A DNA stretch of 64,000 bases from Chitinophagales bacterium (lineage in GTDB: Bacteria > Bacteroidota > Bacteroidia > Chitinophagales > Chitinophagaceae). A program made the translations under genes and the position numbers. The stretch is from NCBI GenBank assembly GCA_015654695.1, contig JAATGJ010000135.1:1-64000 (forward strand). The letters are read 5' to 3'. Below are positions 26,064 through 35,947 of this stretch, piece by piece. The notes under the pieces are model-generated. The model did not search any database. It was not told the DNA's origin and saw only the letters and a program-made list of their open reading frames with translations. Each line of letters opens with the position of its first letter. Position 1 is the first letter of the stretch.

Positions 26064-26435
26064 ATGATAAAACTTGAATATCTGGAAGTATATAAAGTGT
26101 CAATGGAAATTGGTGAAATCGTATGGAGTATTACAGAAAGATGGAATTTTTATCAAAAAGACACTTTGGGTAAACAACTTACAAGAGCTGCTGATTCAAT
26201 TGCTCTCAACATTAGTGAAGGATACGGCAGGTTTCATTATGCAGAAAACAGAAATTTCTGCTGGTATAGCAGGGGTTCTGCTTTTGAAACCGCCACATGT
26301 GTTCAAAAAGCAAAGAAAAGAAATATGCTGACAGAGGAAGAATGTGACACCTTAAAATCAAAACTATTACTCTATTTTAAGCTGGTTAATCCATATATAA
26401 AATCAATCGGCAAAAATAAAACTTCCGGAACCTGA
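26064..26435 (+). CDS. Four-helix-bundle protein (S23/IVP family)
   Basis: A 123-residue protein of the 23S-rRNA intervening-sequence family: YLEVYKVSMEIGEIVWSIT, LGKQLTRAADSIALNISEGYGR, a short RGSAFETATCVQKAK helix and LLLYFKLVNPYIKSI. These small helical proteins occur all over Bacteroidota genomes as orphan genes; their function is unknown. This copy sits between the permease and ATPase genes of the Mla-type transporter, so it is an insertion in that operon. AT-rich flanks with repeated AATGAC/GTCATT pieces (about 26025-26052 and 26437-26470) border it. Confidence 0.9.
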   Translation: MIKLEYLEVYKVSMEIGEIVWSITERWNFYQKDTLGKQLTRAADSIALNISEGYGRFHYAENRNFCWYSRGSAFETATCVQKAKKRNMLTEEECDTLKSKLLLYFKLVNPYIKSIGKNKTSGT

Positions 26436-26473
26436 GGATAATGACTTTTTGACTAATAACACAATGACTATTC

Positions 26474-27283
26474 ATGATCGAAGTAAAAAACATACAAAAA
26501 AGTTTTGGCGATAAAACAATCATCCATGATGTAAGCGCTGTGATGAAAACAGGCCAGTGCAACCTGATCATTGGCGCCAGCGGCAGTGGTAAAACTGTAT
26601 TGATGAAATGTATGGTAGGTTTATTTGAGCCTGACCAGGGTGAGGTATTATATGATGGTAAGAATTTCACTACCATGGAACGTGAAGAAAAAACCGAGAT
26701 CCGTAAAGAGATCGGTATGCTCTTCCAGGGTTCAGCGCTGTTTGACAGCCAGACGGTAGAACAAAATGTAATGTTCCCGCTGGATATGTTTACAAAATCA
26801 ACCCTTAAAAAAAAGCTGGAACGGGTAAATGAAGTACTCGCCAGGGTAAATCTTGTTGACGCCAATAAAAAATTCCCTTCCGAGTTAAGCGGCGGTATGA
26901 AAAAAAGGGTAGCGCTGGCCCGGGCCATTGTACTCAATCCAAAATATCTTTTTTGTGACGAACCCAATTCAGGTCTTGATCCGCAAACTTCATTGGTTAT
27001 TGACAAACTGATAGAAGAGATCACGCAGGAATATAACATCACTACCGTTGTCAATACCCACGACATGAACAGTGTAATGGAAATAGGCGATTCTATTGTT
27101 TATATGCACAAAGGAAATAAAGAGTGGGAAGGCACCAATAAGGAGATCATCTTCAGTAAAAATAAATTGCTCAATGAATTCATCTTTGCTTCCGAGTTCC
27201 TGAAAGATGCCAAAGAAATGCGGATGCTGGAAGAAACCGGCAAGATCCCCAATGACCGGAATATGGATGATATGCTGAAATAA
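26474..27283 (+). CDS. mlaF: MlaF-type ABC transporter ATPase
   Basis: A 269-residue ATPase, exactly the size of typical MlaF. It has Walker A GASGSGKT at about 36-43, a Q-loop in LFQGSALFDSQTVEQNV, the signature LSGGMKKRVALARA, Walker B YLFCDEPNSGLDP and the H-loop VVNTHDMNS. It powers the MlaE permease encoded upstream. A C-terminal 30-residue helix (about 235-269) lies beyond the core, as in MlaF. Confidence 0.93.
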   Translation: MIEVKNIQKSFGDKTIIHDVSAVMKTGQCNLIIGASGSGKTVLMKCMVGLFEPDQGEVLYDGKNFTTMEREEKTEIRKEIGMLFQGSALFDSQTVEQNVMFPLDMFTKSTLKKKLERVNEVLARVNLVDANKKFPSELSGGMKKRVALARAIVLNPKYLFCDEPNSGLDPQTSLVIDKLIEEITQEYNITTVVNTHDMNSVMEIGDSIVYMHKGNKEWEGTNKEIIFSKNKLLNEFIFASEFLKDAKEMRMLEETGKIPNDRNMDDMLK

Positions 27284-27379
27284 TAAGCTGGTTTATCAAT
27301 GCTATATCCCGTTTTCTATTTCTCTCACAGGCTAAAACATTAGCCTGTGAGCAAATGGCCACTTTAACACATTATCCCT

Positions 27380-27387
27380 TACTTTTG
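27380..27387 (+). promoter_or_regulatory. Candidate promoter -7 element for sucD
   Basis: TACTTTTG fits TAnnTTTG and lies 21 bp before the ATG at 27409. Confidence 0.45.
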
Positions 27388-27408
27388 CCGGACTTTTAAG
27401 TTAAAACT

Positions 27409-28284
27409 ATGAGTATTCTCGTCAATAAGAATTCCAAAATACTGGTACAGGGTTTTACAGGAACAGAAGGTACATTCCATGCTACGCAGATGATCGAATA
27501 CGGAACAAATGTAGTCGGTGGTGTTACGCCGGGCAAGGGTGGTAGTGTGCATCTTGATAAACCCGTATTCAATACAGTGGCCGACTGTGTAAAAACTACC
27601 GGCGCTGATGTTAGCATCATCTTCGTGCCACCCGCTTTTGCTGCAGATGCCATTATGGAAGCTGCTGATGCGGGTATCAAACTGGTGGTATGTATCACAG
27701 AAGGTATCCCGGTACAGGATATGGTGAAAGTGAAAAATTATTTACTGGGAAAAAATACAAGGCTCATTGGTCCTAACTGTCCCGGAGTTATTACCGCCGG
27801 GGAATGTAAAGTAGGCATCATGCCGGGGTTTGTTTTCATTCCCGGTCGTATTGGTATCGTTTCCAAATCCGGAACACTGACGTACGAAGCGGCCGACCAG
27901 GTAGCCAAAGCCGGGTTAGGAATTTCCACCGCAGTGGGTATTGGTGGTGATCCGATCATTGGTACACCGACTAAAGATGCTGTTGAATTATTAATGAACG
28001 ATCCGGAAACAGATGCCATCGTGATGATCGGAGAGATCGGTGGTGGTATGGAAGCGGAAGCCGCCAGGTGGATAAAAGAAACTGGCAATAAAAAACCCGT
28101 CGTTGGTTTTATCGCCGGACAAACTGCGCCTCCGGGGCGCCGCATGGGCCATGCCGGCGCTATTGTTGGCGGTGCGGAAGATACGGCTGAAGCAAAAATG
28201 AAGATCATGACGGAATGCGGCATTCATGTGGTGAAAAGTCCTGCGGATATTGGGAAAAAAATGGCAGAAGTGATTAAAAAGTGA
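27409..28284 (+). CDS. sucD: Succinate-CoA ligase, alpha subunit
   Basis: A 291-residue protein, standard length. It carries the CoA-binding Rossmann motif [12 protein letters not shown] at about 14-25, [10 protein letters not shown], the [20 protein letters not shown] motif, [20 protein letters not shown], and the phosphorylated histidine in GHAGAIVGG near residue 246. It makes succinate plus GTP/ATP and CoA from succinyl-CoA in the TCA cycle with a beta subunit (sucC) that is not in this window. Confidence 0.95.
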   Translation: MSILVNKNSKILVQGFTGTEGTFHATQMIEYGTNVVGGVTPGKGGSVHLDKPVFNTVADCVKTTGADVSIIFVPPAFAADAIMEAADAGIKLVVCITEGIPVQDMVKVKNYLLGKNTRLIGPNCPGVITAGECKVGIMPGFVFIPGRIGIVSKSGTLTYEAADQVAKAGLGISTAVGIGGDPIIGTPTKDAVELLMNDPETDAIVMIGEIGGGMEAEAARWIKETGNKKPVVGFIAGQTAPPGRRMGHAGAIVGGAEDTAEAKMKIMTECGIHVVKSPADIGKKMAEVIKK

Positions 28285-28286
28285 GT

Positions 28287-28441
28287 AGTGAATGGTCAGT
28301 TGTGAGTGGGAATACATTCGTCATACCTTTCAAAGTAAAGTCATTTAAAAATTAATAAAATGCCCTCCTGAAAAACAGGAGGGCATTTATCTTTTTCAGA
28401 GTCTCGCCCTGCTCACTATTCACTACTGACCACTCACCACC
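28287..28441. terminator. Bidirectional terminator within an inverted-repeat region
   Basis: The core stem ATGCCCTCCTG (28360-28370) / CAGGAGGGCAT (28376-28386) with an A5 loop is followed by ATTTATCTTTTT on the plus strand and TTTTATTAATTTTT on the minus strand, so it ends both sucD and the convergent gene at 28442. Outside it, GTAGTGAATGGTCAGTTGTG (28290-28309) and ATTCACTACTGACCACTCAC (28418-28437) form an imperfect inverted repeat of a class also seen at 45512-45570. Confidence 0.85.
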
Positions 28442-29215
28442 TTATCTTACATTACGGATATAACGTGCCAACTCATCTTTACTGCCGCTGAAACTAAACG
28501 CATCGTTGATGATGAAATAGTTTTTCTTGTCAACTGTATTCTGGTAAGCCTGTTTCGCCAGTTCAAGTTTGTTACTCTCAAAACTAAACAACAGTACCAA
28601 CTGTTTTACCTGCGCAGAAGTGAGGTTGCTTGATCGTACGATCTGTGAAGCGGATTTTAACTTGTTACTCTCCAGCCACTCTTTTTCGATAGATTGTACT
28701 ACCTGGTTAAACTCCCTGCTGTCCATTCCTCTTTCATAACCATAGTTGCTGTCATAATCGCCCATTTTGCCATCGCGGTCAAAATCATAACTATGATCAT
28801 CATTCCAGTCATTATCACGACCCCTTCCATCACGGCTATAATCATTACCCCGGATCTTTCTTTCATCAATACTTGTTTTTCCGAAACGGTCAATGGTTAA
28901 CTGTACATGCGTCTTTGCCCTTACCATCAGCGAAGTGCTATAGACCATTTCATATCTTTTTCCCAGGATATTAAAACCTCCGTTGAATTTCTGCCTGAAA
29001 ATTTTAATCGTATGATAACCGGATTCAAGACCGTTTATCATCAGTGAATTGGAACCGGATTCAAAACGGCGGCCATCCAGTACCACGCGGATATCTCCCT
29101 TGTCAGACGATTTAATGGTGAGCGTACTTTTAGGTCTTGCAGCTATATCTGCAGGTGCAGCAAATACTGCAACGCTCATGATCAAAGAAGACAGAAGTGT
29201 AAAAATTGTTTTCAT
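28442..29215 (-). CDS. Secreted DUF4476-domain protein
   Basis: A 257-residue protein; the start at 29215 gives the signal peptide MKTIFTLLSSLIMSVAVFA. The middle (about 35-110) is a PEGA-like beta segment (SLMINGLESGYHTIKIFRQK), then comes a D/R/G/Y-rich low-complexity linker (about 125-165), and then a C-terminal DUF4476 domain at about 170-257 (QFNQVVQSI, LTSAQVKQLVLLFSFESNKLELAKQAY, DAFSFSGSKDELARYI). The DUF4476 function is unknown; such proteins are frequent in Chitinophagaceae and probably act in the periplasm. Confidence 0.85.
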   Translation of the reverse strand: MKTIFTLLSSLIMSVAVFAAPADIAARPKSTLTIKSSDKGDIRVVLDGRRFESGSNSLMINGLESGYHTIKIFRQKFNGGFNILGKRYEMVYSTSLMVRAKTHVQLTIDRFGKTSIDERKIRGNDYSRDGRGRDNDWNDDHSYDFDRDGKMGDYDSNYGYERGMDSREFNQVVQSIEKEWLESNKLKSASQIVRSSNLTSAQVKQLVLLFSFESNKLELAKQAYQNTVDKKNYFIINDAFSFSGSKDELARYIRNVR

Positions 29216-29678
29216 ATACTTTGTTTTATGTTGATCCAATATCGGATCTGCATACATAATTTCAAAGCACATGCCATCATGCCAAAAAATAATTCAAGAA
29301 AACGTTAAAGGGTATTTTGAGAAACTATCAGCAATACCTGTTGCTTTATACAACCCAATAGCAGCAAGCATCCTGAACAATCATTGCTTTTTTGTTACGG
29401 GTTGAAAATTTATTTAGTGTCATAATGAAAGTTGTTCTTTCATTACTCCAGCTTGTTAATTAATAAAAAAACTCCATTCGCTGATTAAACCTTTACAGAT
29501 GTATCCCATACCTAAAAAGGACTCTTCATATCTGAACAGAACCTGGCAGGCATAACATATATTATTATCTCTGCGTCTCCCGCCTCTGCGGTTAAAACCC
29601 GGATTTATGAAATACCCAACTATTCTGCATCTTATCCCTGCATCAATTTATTTACCTTGTACCCAAAATCTTATCAGC
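29216..29678. other. Divergent intergenic region
   Basis: 463 bp between two divergent genes. It contains one perfect hairpin, TAATGAAAG (29423-29431) / CTTTCATTA (29437-29445), and a TTTACCTTG just before the start at 29679 that resembles, but does not fully match, the -7 box. I see no additional gene; an in-frame ATG at 29607 would extend the downstream protein by 24 atypical residues. Confidence 0.5.
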
Positions 29679-32600
29679 ATGAACAGACCAGTTTGCAGGA
29701 ACCTTATCTTCAGTATTACCTTACTTACCTTATTTACTATGAATGCAGGCAGCCAGCAACCCGTAAAGAACTATGAGAAAGAATGGAAAAAAGTGGATGA
29801 CTTTATAAAAAAACAGCTTCCTAAATCTGCATTGACGGAAGTAAAAAACATATATACACTTGCTAAAAAGGATGGCTCGGCTGGCTCGCCACAGGATGCA
29901 CAAATCATAAAATCGCTGGTATATATGACCGGTCTGCAGGCCGATACCCGTGAAGACAATGAAGCATTTTCCATCAACGAAATAGAAAAAGAGATCGCAG
30001 CCAGCCGCGAACCAGCTACTTCCATTCTCACCAGTTTGCTGGCAGACATGTACCTCAACTATTACAACAACCGCCGCTGGCAATTATACGACCGCACACA
30101 AACAACCAATTTTAAAAAAGAAGATCTTGCTACCTGGGGAACGGAAGATTTTCATAAAAAGATCAGTGAACTATATCTCCGGTCTATCAAAGAAGAAAAA
30201 TTACTACAGCAAACTAAGCTGACTCCTTATGATGCTATTATTATAAAAGGCAATGTCCGTCACCTCCGCCCCACCCTCTTTGACCTGCTGACCCACCGGG
30301 CATTGAGTTATTTTGAAAACGATGAGCGGGATATTAAAAAACCGGCTTATGCGTTTGAAATTGACCAGGCATCCGCCTTTGATCCTGCCGCTGATTTTAT
30401 TCACCGGAAATTCCCAACAAAAGATTCATCCTCGCTTCAGCATAAGGCGTTACTGATCTATCAGAAATTGATAGCCTTTCATATCAATGATGCTAAACCT
30501 GACGCATTGATTGATGCCGATATTCAGCGTATTGAATTTATCAATAGCAAATCGGTACATCCTGGTAAAGATCAGTTTTATTTTAACAGCATTAACCATA
30601 TTGCTCATCAATATGAAAACGCACCGGTTGCTGCACAGGCCTGGTACTTACTAGCAAACTATTATGAACAAAAAGCGGCAACATATACTCCCTATGGCGA
30701 TACTACTCATCGCTATGCCCGCATTAAAGCAAAAGAAATATGTGAAAGAGTAGCTGCGCAAAAAGATTCTTCTGAGGGAAAAATAAATTGTTATAATCTG
30801 CTGAACCAGATCAACAGCCGTTCACTGCAATTCAGCATTGAAAAAATAAACATTCCTGGCCAGGCATTCAGGGGATTGGTCAGCTACCGCAACTTCAACC
30901 AGCTTTACCTGCGCATCATTAAACCGGGTGAAAAACTAAAAAAGGAATTAGAGAACCAGTATGATGAAAAATACTGGCCTGCTGTTATCGCAGCAAAACC
31001 AGTGCGGAGCTGGGAGCAGTCTTTACCCGCTACCAACGATCTGCAAAAACATAACGCTGAAATAAAAGCGGACGGGTTAGCAGCAGGAGAATACCTGTTA
31101 ATAGCATCAACGGATAAAGACTTTGCGGGGGAAAAAACTATTCTCGGGGCAAGGCTTTTCTATGTATCGTCCATTAGTTATGTAAACAGCAATGATGATT
31201 TCTTTGTATTAAACCGCGACAACGGGCAACCCCTTGCTAATGCTTCCGTACAGGTATGGCAACAGAAATACGACTACAAGGTTTCTAAGTATATACGGGA
31301 AAAACTGAAGCTGTATAAAACAGATGCAAATGGTTATTTCCGGATGGATAAAAGAACAGACAACAATTACTCAAACAGTTATTCTCTTGATATCACTCAT
31401 AATAATGAGCACCTGTATTTAGACGATCAACCTGCTTATTATTACAACAACAATGTTGCAGAGCCACCAGGCACTAAAGAACAGGAAATGGATGCACGAA
31501 CATTCACTTATCTGTTTTCTGACAGGAGTATTTACCGGCCTGGGCAAACTGTTTTCTTCAAGGGAATAGCCATTGTGAATGATAAAGAAAATAAGAGTTC
31601 CGTAAGATCAAACTATAAAACAAAAGTTTATTTGTTTGATGCCAACCACCAGAAGATTGATTCATTGGAATTGGAAACAAATGAATACGGCAGTTTTTCC
31701 GGAAAATTCCAGTTGCCACAAGGAGTATTGAACGGCCAGTTCTCTATTCGAATGCAATCAGGACTGGGTGGAGCCGCGATAAGAGTGGAAGAATACAAAC
31801 GACCTAAATTCTTTGTAGAGTATGAACCGCTGAAAGGAACCTACAAAGTTAATGACAAAATAAACCTAACCGGTATCGCCAAGGCTTATGCGGGTAATAC
31901 TATTGATGGCGCTGCTGTAAAGTATCGTGTGGTGCGTCAGCCGCGTTTCATTTATCCCTGGCTCTTCAGGAAATGGTGGCAGCCACCAACAGAACAAATG
32001 GAAATAGCCCATGGCGAAACAATAACTGATAAAGATGGAAAGTTCGTGATAGAGTTTACGGCCATTCCCGACCTGAAGATTGACAAAAAATTTGAGCCGG
32101 TATTTGATTATACTGTTTATGCCGATGTGACCGATATTAACGGGGAGACAAGAAGCGGGGAGAAATCTGTTTCTGTAAGTTACAAAGCGTTACTATTAAA
32201 AGTAACGCTGGATGAAAAACTTCCGGCAGATAGTTTGAAAAACATTTCTATCCGTACAGAAAACATGAACGGAGAATTTGAACCTGCCAATATAAAAGTA
32301 ACTATCACCAAACTGAAAGAAGAAAAACGTCTTATCCGCGACCGTTTCTGGGAAAGACCTGACCAGTTTGTAATGACCAAGGAAGAATATATCCGCAATT
32401 TCCCGTATGATGAGTATGATAATGAAAGCGATAGTAAGAGCTGGGAGAAAGGGGTGGTTGCTTTTGAAAAGATAGATTCTGCCAAAGAAAGTTCGAAGTT
32501 TGAAGTTCGAAATTCGAAGTTGTCGCCAGGCTTCTATGTTGTAGAAATTTCTACCAAAGATAAAAATGGAGAAGAAGTAAAAGATGTAAAATACATAGAA

Positions 32601-35600
32601 TTGTATGATGAAAAGAATAACCAGCTTAGTCATCCTCAATATTTATGGACAGAAGAAGCGAACGCTATAGAACCGGGAGAAAAGACTTCTATTAAACTTG
32701 GCACATCTGCAGATAATTTATTTGTAGTACAGCAACTCGACAGGAAAACTGGCTCCGGGCAACCCGTAACCGGCAGCTTCTCTTTTATCAAACTGAACAA
32801 CGAAAAACGTTCTTTCGATTTCTCTGCCACCGAAGCTGACCGTGGCGGCTACGGCGTTTCTTATCTCTTTGTAAAACACAACCGAATATACCAGTACAGC
32901 CAGACCATTAATGTACCCTGGACAAATAAAGACCTGAAGATTAAATACGCTACATACCGTGATAAAACATTACCCGGCAGTGAGGAAAAATGGAAAGTAA
33001 AACTAACCGGTTATAAAAATGAAAAGGTAGCTGCTGAAATGCTAGCCAGCATGTATGATGCTTCATTGGATCAGTTTTACCCGCACAAATGGAATAAGCC
33101 AGCTATCTGGACAAATTATTATAGCAGGCTTACATGGAATGGTAATCAGAATTTTTTACCTGTCAATGCGAATCTAAAATCAATTGATTATGCAGAATCA
33201 AAATATTTTGAAAAGAATTATGACGAAATATTATCCTATGTTGATAGGCGTAGTTTTCAGCATGATATGAATCCAGATGTGCGATGGAATGCTTCTAATG
33301 CCAGCGGCGGAAAAAGGCGGGAAGTGGTGGTAATGAAAAATGTTGCAATTGCTGATGATGTGTCAGCCCCGATGCGTGGAAATTCGTTTAGCAGTGGATA
33401 TATTATGCCGGAATTAAATGGAGATGGTGTAGCAGACAAATTTGATCAGGAACAAACAAAGCAAGGTACTGAAGTTCAAATCCGCAAAAACTTCAACGAA
33501 ACAGCTTTCTTCTTTCCTGACCTGAGAACAGATAGCAGTGGGGCAATTGAGTTTTCTTTTACTATGCCGGAAGCGTTGACGAAATGGAAATTCCAGGCAC
33601 TGTCACATACAAAAGAACTGGCCTTTGGATACAGCAGCAAAGAAATTGTTACACAAAAACAATTAATGGTACAACCCAACGCGCCAAGATTTTTAAGGGA
33701 AGGTGATAAAATGGAGTTCAGCGCCAAAGTGGTAAACCTGACAGAAAAAGAATTAACCGGACAGGCAGAATTGCAATTGATAGATGCTACTACCAATGAG
33801 CCGGTCAACGCAGGTTTTAAAAACCTAACTACTACGCAATCTTTCACGGTAGCAGCCGGGCAAAGTATAGCAGTGAAATACCCGATAGAAGTTCCTTATC
33901 AATTCAACAATGCATTGGTATGGAGAATAGTTGCGAAAGCGGGGGCAGTGAGCGATGGCGAAGAAAATGCCGTGCCAGTTCTCACCAATCGTATGCTGGT
34001 GACGGAGACCCTGCCCATCAATATGCGTGGAAGCGGCACAAAGAACTTCACTTTTGACAAACTGTTACAATCAGGAAACAGTAAAACATTGCAGCATCAA
34101 TCGCTGACCGTTGAATATACTTCCAATCCTGCCTGGTATGCCGTGCAGGCATTGCCTTACCTGATGGAGTACCCTTATGACTGTGCCGAGCAAACATGGA
34201 ACCGGTATTATGCCAATTCATTAGCTACGATGATCGCTAACTCTTCACCGCGCATTAAGCAGGTATTTGAACAATGGAAAACAAAAGATACGGCTGCACT
34301 TCTTTCTAACCTGCAAAAAAATGAAGAACTGAAAGCCGTATTGCTGGAAGAAACACCCTGGGTATTACAAGCAAAAACAGAAGCGGAACAGAAAAAGAAT
34401 ATCGCCTTACTGTTTGATATGGTGAAGATGAGTGAGCAACTCAACAGTTCTTATGAAAAGCTGAAACAAATGCAAAGCAGTAATGGTGGTTTTGTATGGT
34501 TTAAAGGTGGACCGGATGATCGCTACATGACGCAGTATATCGTTACCGGCATTGGCCATTTGAAAAAACTGAATAGCATTGCCGTTGGACAAGATGTAAA
34601 ACTGAAACAACTTCTCGCTACGGCTATCCCTTATCTGGATAAAAAGATAAAAGAGGATTACGATTACCTGGTCAAATACAAAACAGACCTGAAGAAACAT
34701 GTTCCGGGCTCAATGATCATTCAATACCTCTACATGCGCAGCTTCTTCCCTGAATATAAAGTTGCCGCAGCTTCACAAACAGCTTACACGTATTTCAGGG
34801 GCCGTGCACAAAAAACATGGCCAACGCAAAGCAAATACATGCAGGGTATGGTAGCATTAGCATTAAACAGAACAGGTGATGCCCTTACTCCCAAAGCGAT
34901 ATTGAAATCGTTAAAAGAGACTTCCATCAGCCATGAAGAACTGGGTATGTACTGGAAAGATGCCAGCCGCGGCTGGTGGTGGTACGAAGCGCCTGTAGAA
35001 AGACAATCATTACTGATCGAAGCTTTCCAGGAAATAAGTAAAGACACAAAAATAGTGGATGATCTAAAGACATGGCTATTAAAGAACAAACAAACCAATA
35101 GCTGGGAATCCACTAAAGCGACTGCGGAAGCCTGTTATGCTTTGTTGATGCGGGGAACAGAATGGTTAACGAGTGAACCAACAGTACAGGTGCAATTAGG
35201 AAGCACAACCATCAGTTCCAGCGATAACAAACAGGAGGCTGGTACTGGCTATTTTAAAAAGAATATAGAAGGCAAAGAAGTAAAGCCTGAAATGGGAAAT
35301 ATATCAGTAACATCAGGAGCTTCGCAAAGTCGTCCGACAGCCGGCGAAGATGCAGGGGGTTGGGGCGCTGTCCACTGGCAATACTTTGAAGACCTGGATA
35401 AAATAACAACCGCTTATACTCCATTGAAATTAGAAAAGAAATTATTTGTGGAAACAAATTCAGATCGCGGGCCTGTGCTGACACCTGTCAATAATGGCGG
35501 TGCGCTGAAAGTGGGTGATAAAATAAAAGTAAGGATCGAATTAAGAGTGGACCGTGATATGGAATATGTACACATGAAAGATATGAGGGCATCGGCAATG

Positions 35601-35840
35601 GAACCGGTAAACGTATTGAGCAGTTATAAATGGCAGGGTGGTCTTGGCTATTATGAAAGCACCAAAGATGCCAGCACCAATTTCTTTTTTAGCAGCCTGA
35701 GAAAGGGAACTTATGTTTTTGAATACCCGCTGTTCATTACACATACCGGTAATTTCAGCAATGGCGTTACAACGATCCAATGCATGTATGCACCGGAGTT
35801 TACTTCGCATAGTGAAGGAATTCGCATAACTGTTAAATGA
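29679..35840 (+). CDS. Alpha-2-macroglobulin family protein
   Basis: A 2053-residue protein, first with a signal peptide (LIFSITLLTLFTMNAGSQQ). The N-terminal third contains TPR-like helices (about 30-370), then a series of macroglobulin beta domains (MG2-like RSIYRPGQTVFFKGIAIV at about 630), the bait-like region around the alpha-2-macroglobulin family domain (YKPPKFFVEY-like RPKFFVEYEP, ETAFFFPDLRTDSSGAIEFSFT), the thioester motif CAEQ in YPYDCAEQTW at about residue 1500, and a toroid alpha/alpha domain (GGFVWFKGGPDDRYMTQYI). It traps proteases in the periplasm by covalent reaction. The fragment ESSKFEVRNSKLSP at about 937-950 derives from a TTCGAA-rich repeat. Much longer than average because of its N-terminal extension. 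Confidence 0.92.
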   Translation: MNRPVCRNLIFSITLLTLFTMNAGSQQPVKNYEKEWKKVDDFIKKQLPKSALTEVKNIYTLAKKDGSAGSPQDAQIIKSLVYMTGLQADTREDNEAFSINEIEKEIAASREPATSILTSLLADMYLNYYNNRRWQLYDRTQTTNFKKEDLATWGTEDFHKKISELYLRSIKEEKLLQQTKLTPYDAIIIKGNVRHLRPTLFDLLTHRALSYFENDERDIKKPAYAFEIDQASAFDPAADFIHRKFPTKDSSSLQHKALLIYQKLIAFHINDAKPDALIDADIQRIEFINSKSVHPGKDQFYFNSINHIAHQYENAPVAAQAWYLLANYYEQKAATYTPYGDTTHRYARIKAKEICERVAAQKDSSEGKINCYNLLNQINSRSLQFSIEKINIPGQAFRGLVSYRNFNQLYLRIIKPGEKLKKELENQYDEKYWPAVIAAKPVRSWEQSLPATNDLQKHNAEIKADGLAAGEYLLIASTDKDFAGEKTILGARLFYVSSISYVNSNDDFFVLNRDNGQPLANASVQVWQQKYDYKVSKYIREKLKLYKTDANGYFRMDKRTDNNYSNSYSLDITHNNEHLYLDDQPAYYYNNNVAEPPGTKEQEMDARTFTYLFSDRSIYRPGQTVFFKGIAIVNDKENKSSVRSNYKTKVYLFDANHQKIDSLELETNEYGSFSGKFQLPQGVLNGQFSIRMQSGLGGAAIRVEEYKRPKFFVEYEPLKGTYKVNDKINLTGIAKAYAGNTIDGAAVKYRVVRQPRFIYPWLFRKWWQPPTEQMEIAHGETITDKDGKFVIEFTAIPDLKIDKKFEPVFDYTVYADVTDINGETRSGEKSVSVSYKALLLKVTLDEKLPADSLKNISIRTENMNGEFEPANIKVTITKLKEEKRLIRDRFWERPDQFVMTKEEYIRNFPYDEYDNESDSKSWEKGVVAFEKIDSAKESSKFEVRNSKLSPGFYVVEISTKDKNGEEVKDVKYIELYDEKNNQLSHPQYLWTEEANAIEPGEKTSIKLGTSADNLFVVQQLDRKTGSGQPVTGSFSFIKLNNEKRSFDFSATEADRGGYGVSYLFVKHNRIYQYSQTINVPWTNKDLKIKYATYRDKTLPGSEEKWKVKLTGYKNEKVAAEMLASMYDASLDQFYPHKWNKPAIWTNYYSRLTWNGNQNFLPVNANLKSIDYAESKYFEKNYDEILSYVDRRSFQHDMNPDVRWNASNASGGKRREVVVMKNVAIADDVSAPMRGNSFSSGYIMPELNGDGVADKFDQEQTKQGTEVQIRKNFNETAFFFPDLRTDSSGAIEFSFTMPEALTKWKFQALSHTKELAFGYSSKEIVTQKQLMVQPNAPRFLREGDKMEFSAKVVNLTEKELTGQAELQLIDATTNEPVNAGFKNLTTTQSFTVAAGQSIAVKYPIEVPYQFNNALVWRIVAKAGAVSDGEENAVPVLTNRMLVTETLPINMRGSGTKNFTFDKLLQSGNSKTLQHQSLTVEYTSNPAWYAVQALPYLMEYPYDCAEQTWNRYYANSLATMIANSSPRIKQVFEQWKTKDTAALLSNLQKNEELKAVLLEETPWVLQAKTEAEQKKNIALLFDMVKMSEQLNSSYEKLKQMQSSNGGFVWFKGGPDDRYMTQYIVTGIGHLKKLNSIAVGQDVKLKQLLATAIPYLDKKIKEDYDYLVKYKTDLKKHVPGSMIIQYLYMRSFFPEYKVAAASQTAYTYFRGRAQKTWPTQSKYMQGMVALALNRTGDALTPKAILKSLKETSISHEELGMYWKDASRGWWWYEAPVERQSLLIEAFQEISKDTKIVDDLKTWLLKNKQTNSWESTKATAEACYALLMRGTEWLTSEPTVQVQLGSTTISSSDNKQEAGTGYFKKNIEGKEVKPEMGNISVTSGASQSRPTAGEDAGGWGAVHWQYFEDLDKITTAYTPLKLEKKLFVETNSDRGPVLTPVNNGGALKVGDKIKVRIELRVDRDMEYVHMKDMRASAMEPVNVLSSYKWQGGLGYYESTKDASTNFFFSSLRKGTYVFEYPLFITHTGNFSNGVTTIQCMYAPEFTSHSEGIRITVK

Positions 35841-35845
35841 TAATC

Positions 35846-35929
35846 GGGCTAAAGCCATTTAGCTTTTTCCTGCGTTGCCCCGGCCTTAAGGCCGGGGCAA
35901 CGCATTATTTATAGAGAGGGCTTTAGCCC
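35846..35929. repeat. Composite nested palindromic element
   Basis: Outer arms GGGCTAAAGCC (35846-35856) and GGCTTTAGCCC (35919-35929) are perfect inverted repeats. They enclose a perfect 34-bp palindrome at 35871-35904 whose left arm is TGCGTTGCCCCGGCCTT. There is no T tract, so it is a REP/BIME-like mobile palindrome or mRNA 3'-end structure rather than a standard terminator. Confidence 0.75.
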
Positions 35930-35935
35930 AAAACC

Positions 35936-35943
35936 TATTTTTG
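35936..35943 (+). promoter_or_regulatory. Candidate -7 element close to the start of the FAD oxidoreductase
   Basis: TATTTTTG fits TAnnTTTG and ends 4 bp before the ATG at 35948. If used, the transcript would start at or next to the start codon. Confidence 0.35.
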
Positions 35944-35947
35944 CAAT

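Noticed and set aside
26386-27066. 226-codon minus-strand frame within mlaF
   Set aside because: mlaF has all ABC motifs in order; the opposite frame has no family signature.
27738-28223. 161-codon minus-strand frame within sucD
   Set aside because: A Pro/Ile/Ser-rich shadow of a clearly conserved gene.
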